Origin: an uncultured Candidatus Melainabacteria bacterium
Lineage (GTDB): Bacteria; Cyanobacteriota; Vampirovibrionia; LMEP-6097
Direction of reading: 5' to 3'
Assembly (NCBI GenBank): GCA_937927525.1
Contig: CALBDR010000115.1
Coordinates: forward strand, 1 to 27,311
DNA: 27,311 nt
The translations under genes and the position numbers were made by a program. Below, piece by piece: positions 8,058 to 14,847 of this stretch. The notes under the pieces were generated by a model. It searched no databases. It was not told where the DNA came from and saw nothing but the letters and a program-made list of their open reading frames with translations. How positions within the stretch are numbered: position 1 is the stretch's first letter; the number at the start of each line of letters is the position of its first letter.

Positions 8058-8963
8058 TTAAACTTCATTCTCAAGTTTAATAAGCTTAAAGAAAATAAGT
8101 TTAATTTCTCTGCTCCAGTCACTGAAACTTAATTTGATTCCTAAATCATCTAAATAAGGCTTTGATTCTGACCAGATATCAGCAATACTTTTTTTATCGT
8201 CATTGATTGATTTAACAATCTTTTCAGCATATTTAACTATCGCTACTAAGGTATTATTTTCATATTTGTTTTTATGTTCTTTTCCGTTGCAAACTGTGTC
8301 TATAACAGGTTCTGGTATTTTATTATTAAGTAAAAATCGTTTGCTGATTTCTGATAGAGGTAAGCCCAGTATAGCTTCTGAACTACTGTGTTCATCCATA
8401 CCTTTATTCTTCATCTCTTCTATTTCTTTGAAAGCTCTCTGGTCACTGAGTCCTAATAATACAGTACCTAAATAGTAATTTATACCTGCAAAAAAGGCAT
8501 GGGTATTTTCTGGATAATTGATAATATCTGCTATTCCTCGAGCTATTGCTCCCATCCAAGCTGCATTTTTAATGACTTTTTTAAGGTTTCTATCTTTAGT
8601 TTTATTTGCTAGGTTTAAAAATTCACTTATTAAAAAGTTTTCAGATTTTTCTTTTATAATGTCATAGCCTAGGATTTGTACCGTTTTTACTAAATCTTTT
8701 TCACTTACTGGATCTAGATTTTTTAATTGTTCCTTAGTTTTCTTTTTATAGTAAAGTTTTTTTGCTAGGTCTTGAACTTGAATAATGGCTTCTACTAAGT
8801 CGATTTTAAGACTGTTAAAGTCATTTACTTTAGTTACAATATTGAAAATTTTGTTTTGGTTAGTTTGGAAATCTTTACCAGTATCCAAATATCTTTGGAT
8901 TTTAGCTTCTATCTCAGCGGAGCGCCCTAAAAATAATGTTGAGTCTTTGATCGCTGGTTGCAT
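8058..8963 (-). CDS. HDOD-domain protein, 301 residues
   Basis: The order of motifs fits an HDOD domain, a catalytically inactive relative of HD phosphohydrolases used in signalling: ILKIVTKVNDFNS-like start (IFNIVTKVNDFNSLKIDLVEAI, about 41-62), VKTVQILGYDIIKEKSENFLISEF, AAWMGAIARGIADI and FFAGINYYLGTVLL. In the last segment the HD metal pair is replaced by NY, as expected of HDOD rather than HD-GYP. There is no attached GGDEF, EAL or receiver domain. It lies upstream of mrp on the same strand with a 65-base gap. A role in regulation is family inference; the partner is unknown. Confidence 0.72.
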   Translation of the reverse strand: MQPAIKDSTLFLGRSAEIEAKIQRYLDTGKDFQTNQNKIFNIVTKVNDFNSLKIDLVEAIIQVQDLAKKLYYKKKTKEQLKNLDPVSEKDLVKTVQILGYDIIKEKSENFLISEFLNLANKTKDRNLKKVIKNAAWMGAIARGIADIINYPENTHAFFAGINYYLGTVLLGLSDQRAFKEIEEMKNKGMDEHSSSEAILGLPLSEISKRFLLNNKIPEPVIDTVCNGKEHKNKYENNTLVAIVKYAEKIVKSINDDKKSIADIWSESKPYLDDLGIKLSFSDWSREIKLIFFKLIKLENEV

Positions 8964-9050
8964 GTCTGTATCATTGGCAAAATAAGATTTTTACTTTTAG
9001 ATTAAGCGGGCTAAATTTTTAGAAGAAATTAATATTCTTGTATTATTTTT

Positions 9051-9059
9051 TGCTATAAT
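9051..9059 (+). promoter_or_regulatory. Extended -10 promoter of rpmG
   Basis: TGCTATAAT is a perfect extended -10 element (TG-n-TATAAT) 20 bases before the rpmG start. No good -35 sits at the usual distance, as is common for extended -10 promoters. AGGA at 9069-9072 provides a ribosome binding site 7 bases from ATG, so the leader is short. Confidence 0.75.
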
Positions 9060-9079
9060 GTTAGATTCAGGAATTTATC

Positions 9080-9262
9080 ATGGCGAAAAAGAAACAAGAT
9101 AAAGTAAAAATCATTTTAGAGTGTACAGAAGCTAGAGAGGCTGGCGTACCTCCTTCTCGCTATGCTACGACTAAGAATAAGAAAAAGCACCCTGATAAGC
9201 TTAAAATGAATAAATACAATAAATACATGCGTAAAGTTACTGAGCATGTAGAGATTAAGTAG
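9080..9262 (+). CDS. rpmG: 50S ribosomal protein L33, zinc-free form
   Basis: The 60-residue basic protein matches L33 throughout: KVKIILECTEARE, SRYATTKNKKKHPDKLKMNKYNKYMR and the ending HVEIK. It is a component of the large ribosomal subunit. The CxxC pairs of zinc-binding L33 are absent: only one Cys remains, and the second pair is replaced by YNKYM. The 'ECTE...SRY' segment resembles cyanobacterial-type L33. The start is supported by AGGA at 9069-9072. The gene is expressed from a clear extended -10 promoter and is not followed by ribosomal genes here. Confidence 0.93.
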   Translation: MAKKKQDKVKIILECTEAREAGVPPSRYATTKNKKKHPDKLKMNKYNKYMRKVTEHVEIK

Positions 9263-9299
9263 CTTTAGCCCTGTAGTTTATTTAGCCTAGGCGACTTAG

Positions 9300-10517
9300 T
9301 TGCATTTTAATAATTTTGAATTAGAAGATTTATATAATAAGTACGAAGAAAGAGTAAACTTTTCTATTAGTTCTGCTTGTCTAGATCCCTTATCCATTAA
9401 TAATTTATATGATCTAGTTTATAAGTTTAATTTACAGAATAAAACCCCTAATTTAGTTTCTAAAGAAGAGTTTTTGACAGATTTAGCTGATTTTAAAATT
9501 GATTATTCAAGTAAATTTGGTTTAGATGTTTTTCAGAGTGCTCTCAAAAATAAATATGGTAACCATTTAAATTTCTTGTCTACTTGCGGTGCTTCAGAAG
9601 CAATAGTTTTAATTTTCACTAGTTTATTTAAAGCTGGAGATAAGATTATTGTTCAGAAACCTATATATAGTTCTCTTTATCAGATTGCAGAAGATATCGG
9701 AGTTGAGATTATAGACTGGAACTATGATTGGTCTCAAGACTTTGATTTTAATTATGCTGCTTTGCAAAGTCTTTTTTATAAGAATTTGGACTTAAAGGCT
9801 TTGGTTATTAATAACCCGAATAACCCTACTGGAGTCTTTTTTAATAATACAGAACTTAATTTATTAATTGATTTAGTGAAAAAAAGTAACGCTTATTTAA
9901 TTGCTGATGAAGTTTTTAAAGATTTAGTTAATCCTGATTTAGATTTGAAATCTGTGGCGAATCTTTATGAAAAAAGTATTTCGATAGCTGATGTTAGTAA
10001 GTCCTATGGTTTGCAAGGTCTTCGGGCTGGGTGGATAGCTGTGCAGGATTTTGCTTTGCGTGAGAAATTTTTAAAGCAGAAGAATTATTTTTCTTTGAGG
10101 ACGCCTATTTTAAGTGAATATTTGGCAGCTTTCGTTTTAAAGAATGCAGAAGCTATTCTCTCTGAATCCCGTTCTAAAATTGATTTAGCTAAAAATACAA
10201 TTTTTAGAGATTCGCAAATAGTTGATTCCAAGTATCTTAAAGAAATAGTTTTAGCTAAATTGATTTCTTTTCATGCTAATGATTTGGACTTTGGAGTTAG
10301 TCTCGAAAATGTTTTTAATAAATTTGAACTTTGTTTAGGTATTAAGAAAGACAGCCTTGGTGGGCTTTCTTGTTTTGTAGAACTCTTATCAAATAAATAT
10401 TCTGTAGAAGAATTATTTAATTTTTTAATCGAGTATAAAATTTTACTTGTGCCAGGGAAGGTTTATGGTGACGACTATAGGGATTATTTTAGGTTCAGTC
10501 TGATGATATTAATATAA
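9300..10517 (+). CDS. Class I/II PLP-dependent aminotransferase
   Basis: The 405-residue protein has the fold-type I aminotransferase signature set: CGASEAI (96-102) for cofactor phosphate contact, NNPNNPTG (171-178), DEV at 203-205 for the pyridine nitrogen, SKSYGLQGLRAGW with Schiff-base Lys234 and Arg242, and a late VPGKVYG...FRFSL with the substrate-carboxylate Arg. It should move an amino group between an amino acid and a 2-oxo acid in the cytosol; the specific substrate cannot be read. The start is TTG at 9300: an in-frame TAG sits immediately before it (9297-9299) and no ATG follows for a long stretch of conserved sequence. No strong ribosome binding site is seen. Confidence 0.88.
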   Translation: MHFNNFELEDLYNKYEERVNFSISSACLDPLSINNLYDLVYKFNLQNKTPNLVSKEEFLTDLADFKIDYSSKFGLDVFQSALKNKYGNHLNFLSTCGASEAIVLIFTSLFKAGDKIIVQKPIYSSLYQIAEDIGVEIIDWNYDWSQDFDFNYAALQSLFYKNLDLKALVINNPNNPTGVFFNNTELNLLIDLVKKSNAYLIADEVFKDLVNPDLDLKSVANLYEKSISIADVSKSYGLQGLRAGWIAVQDFALREKFLKQKNYFSLRTPILSEYLAAFVLKNAEAILSESRSKIDLAKNTIFRDSQIVDSKYLKEIVLAKLISFHANDLDFGVSLENVFNKFELCLGIKKDSLGGLSCFVELLSNKYSVEELFNFLIEYKILLVPGKVYGDDYRDYFRFSLMILI

Positions 10518-10580
10518 ACTTTGCAAAGATGCAACATGTATTTATTCCAGTTGAAAATACTTAGTAAATTCACTGCATTT

Positions 10581-10609
10581 TTGACCATGAATTTTTAAAA
10601 TGCTACCAT
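10581..10609 (+). promoter_or_regulatory. Sigma-70-type promoter of radA
   Basis: TTGACC (10581-10586) and TACCAT (10604-10609) are 17 bases apart, and TG at 10601-10602 makes the -10 extended. The expected transcription start, about 7 bases further on, falls almost at the radA ATG (10619), so the mRNA would have at most a few untranslated bases. Confidence 0.65.
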
Positions 10610-10618
10610 TACAAAAGT

Positions 10619-12106
10619 ATGGGTAAGCAAGTTTGGGTTTGTAATGAATGTGGTACTGAAAGTCTTGGCTACTTTGGGCAATGCCAGTCTTGTGGAGCTT
10701 GGGGGGCACTTGAAAAACATGTAGTCGAGAAAAAGAAAAAATCTATAGAGATTAAGACTAAACATAGTTTATTTGTAAACGCTGAAGATGAGATTTTGAA
10801 TTTAGATGAGATAGAAGAAGAATCCATTAACCGTTTGAGTACAGGATCCCTTGAGTTTAATCGAGTTTTAGGTGGTGGAATTGTTCCTGGTAGTGTTAAT
10901 TTAGTAGGTGGTCAGCCTGGAATCGGAAAATCAACTATCCTTTTACAGCTTGCTTTTTATGCAAGTAGTCAAAATTTAAAAGTTTTATATGTTTCAGCGG
11001 AGGAGTCGTCAGCGCAGCTAAAGCTGCGCGCTAAGCGTTTAAGTTCGAATATTGAGGATGACGAAAACGATGAAATTATAGCCCCACAGCAGCCTCAGCC
11101 TAGGTGGGAGAATATTTTGGTATATACCGAAAGTAATCTTGAAAAGATACTTGAAGCGATTAAAGTAAAGGAAGCAGATTTAGTTATAGTTGACAGTATC
11201 CAAGCTATTTATAACCCGAATTTAGATTCTATTCCTGGAACTATAAGTCAGATTCGTGAGTCATGTTCTAATTTAGTGCGCACGGCTAAAGTATTTAATA
11301 TTCCAGTTTTTATTGTTGGTCATATTAACAAAGATGGTGATATCGCTGGACCTAAGATTCTTGAGCATATGGTGGACACTGTTTTACAGTTTGAGATTAT
11401 TAAGGATGAGAGTTTAAGAATTTTACGATCGATTAAGAATCGTTTTGGTAGTACTGATGAGCTTGCAGTATTTGAGATGGCTGAGTCTGGTTTGCATGAT
11501 ATTAGTGATCCATCTCAAATTTTTCTTGAGCAGCGTTCAGGTGGAGTGGTTACTGCACTAAAGGAAGGTAGGAGACCGATTTTAGTTGAGATTCAGTCTT
11601 TGGTGATTAGTTCTGATTATCATAACCCCCGCAGGATGGCTAATGGTGTAGATTATTCACGCTTACATCAAATTTTAGCTGTAATGGAGAAGCATTTAAA
11701 ATTAGCTTTAGCGAAAAGTGATATTTATGTGAATGTCGCAGGAGGTTTGAATATTAAGGAACCTAGCTCAGATTTAGCTATTGCATTGTCGATTTTCTTA
11801 AATTCACAGAGTTTTGATGAAATTCCTGGTGATTTTCTTGCGCTAGGAGAACTTGGCTTATCTGGGGAAGTCCGTCAAGTAAGTAATCTTGAGCTTAGGT
11901 TAAAGGAAGCTGCGAAGCTTGGCTTTAAAAAGGTTTTATTACCTAAGTTAAAGAAAGAGATTAAAGTGAATCTCTTAGATACTGGTCTAGAGCTTATTGA
12001 GTGTTCAAGTATTAAACAAGCTGTTTTCTTTGTGAAGCAGTTATGCACTAAGAAGGAGGCAGTCAAAAAGAACGATAAAAGAAAAGAAGAGTTAGCAGCT
12101 TTCTAA
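10619..12106 (+). CDS. radA: DNA repair protein RadA
   Basis: The 495-residue protein has the full RadA layout: an N-terminal C4 zinc finger (Cys8, Cys11, Cys22, Cys25), a RecA-like ATPase with Walker A GGQPGIGKST (97-106), the RadA-specific KNRFG motif (273-277), and a Lon-like C-terminal domain with GGLNIKEPSSDLAIALS. RadA helps process recombination intermediates and branch migration. An acidic and Gln/Pro-rich insertion at about 145-162 (EDDENDEIIAPQQPQP) is longer than usual. A good promoter is placed so close that the message is probably leaderless. The gene ends one base before a convergent small gene. Confidence 0.97.
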   Translation: MGKQVWVCNECGTESLGYFGQCQSCGAWGALEKHVVEKKKKSIEIKTKHSLFVNAEDEILNLDEIEEESINRLSTGSLEFNRVLGGGIVPGSVNLVGGQPGIGKSTILLQLAFYASSQNLKVLYVSAEESSAQLKLRAKRLSSNIEDDENDEIIAPQQPQPRWENILVYTESNLEKILEAIKVKEADLVIVDSIQAIYNPNLDSIPGTISQIRESCSNLVRTAKVFNIPVFIVGHINKDGDIAGPKILEHMVDTVLQFEIIKDESLRILRSIKNRFGSTDELAVFEMAESGLHDISDPSQIFLEQRSGGVVTALKEGRRPILVEIQSLVISSDYHNPRRMANGVDYSRLHQILAVMEKHLKLALAKSDIYVNVAGGLNIKEPSSDLAIALSIFLNSQSFDEIPGDFLALGELGLSGEVRQVSNLELRLKEAAKLGFKKVLLPKLKKEIKVNLLDTGLELIECSSIKQAVFFVKQLCTKKEAVKKNDKRKEELAAF

Positions 12107-12107
12107 G

Positions 12108-12461
12108 TTACTGCATATTAAAAACTTGTGATTCGACACATTCAGCTTTACTGTTAGGTAAGTAAGCCCATAAAGTTCCTTTTTCCCAAACAGGTTCTAT
12201 AGACTTTTTAACTTCGTATACGAAAAGGTTTTTGATAATAGTCATAGCATTATCATTTGCTAAACCTCTAGGATCATTTGCTAAAACTGTCTTTAAGCGC
12301 ACAGCATCTTTTTTGCTATCACAGATAGCAGGCCCTTGGTTTGAACCATGACTTCTACATAAGATCGCGATGGAACCATCGTCCCTAGGACAAGCCAATA
12401 CAAAATAACTTGCATTACTATTTTGCTTTAGCATATGACTCCAATTGTTAGAGAATTCCAT
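12108..12461 (-). CDS. Hypothetical protein, 117 residues
   Basis: I do not recognise this protein. It is soluble-looking, without signal peptide or membrane segment, and has four Cys (ACPRDD, LCRSHG, ICDSKK and AECVES). An extended -10 element and AGGA 10 bases before ATG (minus strand) support expression. It converges on radA with a single base between the two stop codons, and its promoter is divergent from that of the bufferin-like precursor gene. A link with that cassette is possible by position only. Confidence 0.6.
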   Translation of the reverse strand: MEFSNNWSHMLKQNSNASYFVLACPRDDGSIAILCRSHGSNQGPAICDSKKDAVRLKTVLANDPRGLANDNAMTIIKNLFVYEVKKSIEPVWEKGTLWAYLPNSKAECVESQVFNMQ

Positions 12462-12493
12462 TAATACAGATTCCTCGCACCCTCAATAATAGT

Positions 12494-12502
12494 AATTTAG
12501 CA
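12494..12502 (-). promoter_or_regulatory. Extended -10 promoter of the 117-residue gene
   Basis: On the minus strand TGCTAAATT reads as TG-n-TAAATT, about 32 bases before the ATG at 12461. No convincing -35 was found. The predicted leader carries an AGGA ribosome binding site. Confidence 0.4.
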
Positions 12503-12534
12503 CGTATTTCGATATTATGATAGTCAGCTTAGTT

Positions 12535-12566
12535 TTGATACGTTATTATAGGAACTGTATAAGGAG
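12535..12566 (+). promoter_or_regulatory. Ribosome binding site and possible promoter of the bufferin-like cassette
   Basis: AAGGAG (12561-12566) is a strong Shine-Dalgarno, 11 bases before the ATG at 12578. TTGATA (12535-12540) with TATAAG (12558-12563) at 17-base spacing looks like a promoter but would remove the Shine-Dalgarno from the leader. TATTAT (12544-12549) is an alternative -10 that would keep it. The ribosome site is solid; the promoter choice is open. No copper or metal operator was recognised. Confidence 0.45.
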
Positions 12567-12577
12567 ATATTATATAC

Positions 12578-12811
12578 ATGAAAAAACTGGTTAAAATTTT
12601 TACTGCATTCGTAATTGCTATAGGTTTCTCTAGCTTCTTAAATGCGTGTAACGTAAGTAAAGCACCTGAGTCTGAATCAGCTGTAGATGTTAGTGTAGAA
12701 GAAGTTAACTCTGACGATCTAGCAGAAGAAACTGAGGAAGCTCATGAAGCTGCTGAGCACAAATGTGGTGAAGATCACAAATGTGGCGAAGGAAAGTGTG
12801 GACAAGAGTAA
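12578..12811 (+). CDS. Bufferin-like RiPP precursor lipoprotein with KCG repeats
   Basis: The 77-residue product has a signal peptide (Lys-rich start, hydrophobic 8-20) ending in lipobox LNAC, so Cys24 would be lipid-anchored after signal peptidase II. An acidic linker (about 30-60, many Glu, Asp and Ser) leads to the C-terminal core HKCGEDHKCGEGKCGQE with Cys63, Cys69 and Cys74. The last unit is EGKCG, the motif in which DUF692/MNIO enzymes turn Cys into thiooxazole in bufferins and chryseobasin (established for those families). The next two genes are a DUF692 enzyme and a DUF2063-type partner, the usual bufferin arrangement. Bufferins normally carry a DUF2282 precursor with a Sec signal; the lipobox and short core here differ. 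Copper binding is inferred. Confidence 0.82.
   Translation: MKKLVKIFTAFVIAIGFSSFLNACNVSKAPESESAVDVSVEEVNSDDLAEETEEAHEAAEHKCGEDHKCGEGKCGQE
12758..12791 (+). repeat. 18-base direct repeat encoding the core peptide units
   Basis: CACAAATGTGGTGAAG (12758-12773) recurs as CACAAATGTGGCGAAG (12776-12791), one base apart in sequence, with an 18-base period. This encodes the two HKCGE units; a diverged third unit (KCGQE) follows. Near-identity at the DNA level suggests recent duplication of the core unit. Confidence 0.8.
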
Positions 12812-14030
12812 GCTCAAATACTTTGGTTTAGGTTTAGGATATAGGCGTGAAATTCGAAAAGATATTATTGAGTATTTTGAGAAGCCTATACCTCAAACCT
12901 TAATCCAGTGGCTAGAAATAGTCCCAGAAAATTATATTTATAAAGGTGGGCACCCCCGTAAACAGTTTGAAGAAATTTTGGATATGGGTATACCTCTAAT
13001 TCCTCATGGAGTTAATTTAAGTATTGGCTCAGCTCCTAAGTATAAAAAGAAATTAGAATTTGACTTTCACCTTCTAAGGGGCTTAAAAGAGTTATTTGAA
13101 GAAATAAAAGCTCCTTGGTTTTCTGACCACCTTTCTTGTTCCAGAATTGGTCAGCATTATTTTCAGGAATTAATTCCTGTACCTTTTACGAAAGAAGCTG
13201 TAGATGTCGTCGCTGATAACATTAAGTTTCTGGAAGATTATTTTCAATTACCATTTCTATTTGAAAATCCTAGTTATTATTCACATATAGTTAAGCCAGA
13301 GATGCGGGAGTCGACTTTTATCAATTCGATTCTAAAAAAAGCTAAATGTGGTTTATTACTTGACGTAAACAATGTTTTTGTAAACTCGGTTAATCATAAA
13401 TATTTACCGAAGCAGTTTGTGGATGATATTGATTTATCAAAAGTTGTTCAGATTCATATGGCGGGTCATAAAAAAGGATATAAATCTAAACTTACTGGTC
13501 ATGAGATTAAAATTTTAGATACGCATGGAGAAAATATGCAGGAAAGAGTCTTAGAGCTTTTCCAGTATGTTATAAAAAACTCACGTCCGAAAGCTGTGCT
13601 CTTAGAAAGAGATTCAAACTTTGAAGAAGAGGGTTTCGAAGGTTTAGTTGATGAGTTGAAAAAACTTAGATTTATTATGGATAGTAAACTAGAGTTCTTC
13701 CAGAATGATGCAAATGAAGAAGAGCAAATTCAAGAAACAGATGCTCCTCAAAACAAGGAGTTAACAACTGCTGAAAATTCAATGCCAGAGGCGGCTAATG
13801 CCGAAACTAAAATATCTGCACCTGAAAAAATTGCTGCAACTATGGATGCTGGTGATAATCTTGATTTAAGTTCAAGCCCACAAGGGGATATGGATTATGC
13901 AAATATGGACTTTTCTGCAATGCCTGGCATGCACGATGTGGATCAGGTTGCTGCTTCGGCACCGAAAAAAGAAAAATCAAGTTTGGAAAGTGATATTGAT
14001 TCTCTAGGACAGGAGTTTATGGATTTATAA
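12798..14030 (+). CDS. DUF692/MNIO multinuclear iron oxidase, BufB-like, with acidic Met-rich tail
   Basis: This is the modifying enzyme of the cassette. Numbered from GTG at 12798 (410 residues), the family motifs are GLGLGYRRE (10-18), IPHGVNLSIG (68-77, His70), WFSDHLS (107-113, Asp110 and His111), LFENPSYY (154-161, Glu156), CGLLLDVNNVFVN (184-196, Asp189 and Asn192), QIHMAGH (218-224), DTHGE (241-245) and LLERDSNF (268-275). These supply the iron ligands of MbnB/TglH/BufB enzymes, which oxidise Cys in precursor peptides. The GTG start has AAGGA 4 bases upstream and overlaps the precursor by 14 bases. ATG at 12744 with GAGGA is an alternative, but it would add 18 residues read out of frame through the core repeats. 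Residues about 296-410 form an extra disordered, acidic, Met-containing tail not usual for the family. Confidence 0.9.
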   Translation: MDKSKLKYFGLGLGYRREIRKDIIEYFEKPIPQTLIQWLEIVPENYIYKGGHPRKQFEEILDMGIPLIPHGVNLSIGSAPKYKKKLEFDFHLLRGLKELFEEIKAPWFSDHLSCSRIGQHYFQELIPVPFTKEAVDVVADNIKFLEDYFQLPFLFENPSYYSHIVKPEMRESTFINSILKKAKCGLLLDVNNVFVNSVNHKYLPKQFVDDIDLSKVVQIHMAGHKKGYKSKLTGHEIKILDTHGENMQERVLELFQYVIKNSRPKAVLLERDSNFEEEGFEGLVDELKKLRFIMDSKLEFFQNDANEEEQIQETDAPQNKELTTAENSMPEAANAETKISAPEKIAATMDAGDNLDLSSSPQGDMDYANMDFSAMPGMHDVDQVAASAPKKEKSSLESDIDSLGQEFMDL

Positions 14031-14821
14031 TGGCTAAGCTTCATAGGATTCAAGAAGAAATAAAAAAATATTTTATGGGTAAAAAAGTTAATACCCGTAT
14101 TATTAGTCAGGAACACTTAAGAGAGCTTAGTGTTTATAAGAGCTTAGCGATAGATACTTTACGTGGCATGATGCGTAAGATCTACCCTCTTTGCTATAAA
14201 ATTCTTAAAGACAACTGGGATGAAATAATCCACACATACTATGAAAAGTATCCGAGTACTTCCTCCGTTTATAACCAAGCAGCTAAGAATTTCTCTTTAT
14301 TTTTAAAGGACTGGGATTTTAGGTGGAAATATCGTGAGGAAAATTATCCAAGATGGCTTCATGAGTTAGCTGAATATGAATGGGTGGAAGTTGATCTCTA
14401 TAATTATTACAGAGATAGTTATGGCAGTAGTAAAGATAAAGGTGAATCTCTAAAATCATCCAAAGAAGAGTTAATACGTCTTACTAAAGCTCATAAAGTT
14501 TATCGTTTTGAATATCCGATTAGTAAAATCGTGGAACACTTAAGTTCTGAAAAACAAGTTTATAATTTGAGCTATTTTAAGAAAACTAAAGAAAAATTAT
14601 TAATTTTTAGAGATAGAACTGATCATATTAGGTATTTCCTATTGTCTGATGGAAGTTATTACCTTATAGATAAGTTAAGAACAGGAACTAATATCAATGA
14701 ATTGTATAAAAAATTTCATAAGAAATTTGCTATTTCAGATGTCGATAAGCAAGGCACAGAGGAGAAATTGAACGATTTATTAATTAAATTCACTAAGGAA
14801 GGTATTTTAACCTCTGCTTAA
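14030..14821 (+). CDS. DUF2063-type partner of the MNIO enzyme, BufC/MbnC-like
   Basis: The 263-residue protein has an N-terminal helical domain (about 5-120) ending in YPRWLHELAEYEWVEVDLY, the counterpart of the 'YPYLADLARLEWA' segment of DUF2063 proteins. Its second domain (about 150-263) carries RFEYPISKIVEHL, LLIFRDRTDHIRYFLLSD and LIDKLRTGTNINELYKKF, as in the C-terminal half of BufC/MbnC proteins. Such proteins pair with the DUF692 enzyme and recognise the precursor leader (family knowledge). Its ATG shares a base with the stop of the enzyme gene (TAATG), so translation is coupled. The sequence is diverged from typical members, but position and both domains agree. Confidence 0.82.
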   Translation: MAKLHRIQEEIKKYFMGKKVNTRIISQEHLRELSVYKSLAIDTLRGMMRKIYPLCYKILKDNWDEIIHTYYEKYPSTSSVYNQAAKNFSLFLKDWDFRWKYREENYPRWLHELAEYEWVEVDLYNYYRDSYGSSKDKGESLKSSKEELIRLTKAHKVYRFEYPISKIVEHLSSEKQVYNLSYFKKTKEKLLIFRDRTDHIRYFLLSDGSYYLIDKLRTGTNINELYKKFHKKFAISDVDKQGTEEKLNDLLIKFTKEGILTSA

Positions 14822-14847
14822 CTATTTTTTGGGATTATAGTGAAAGT

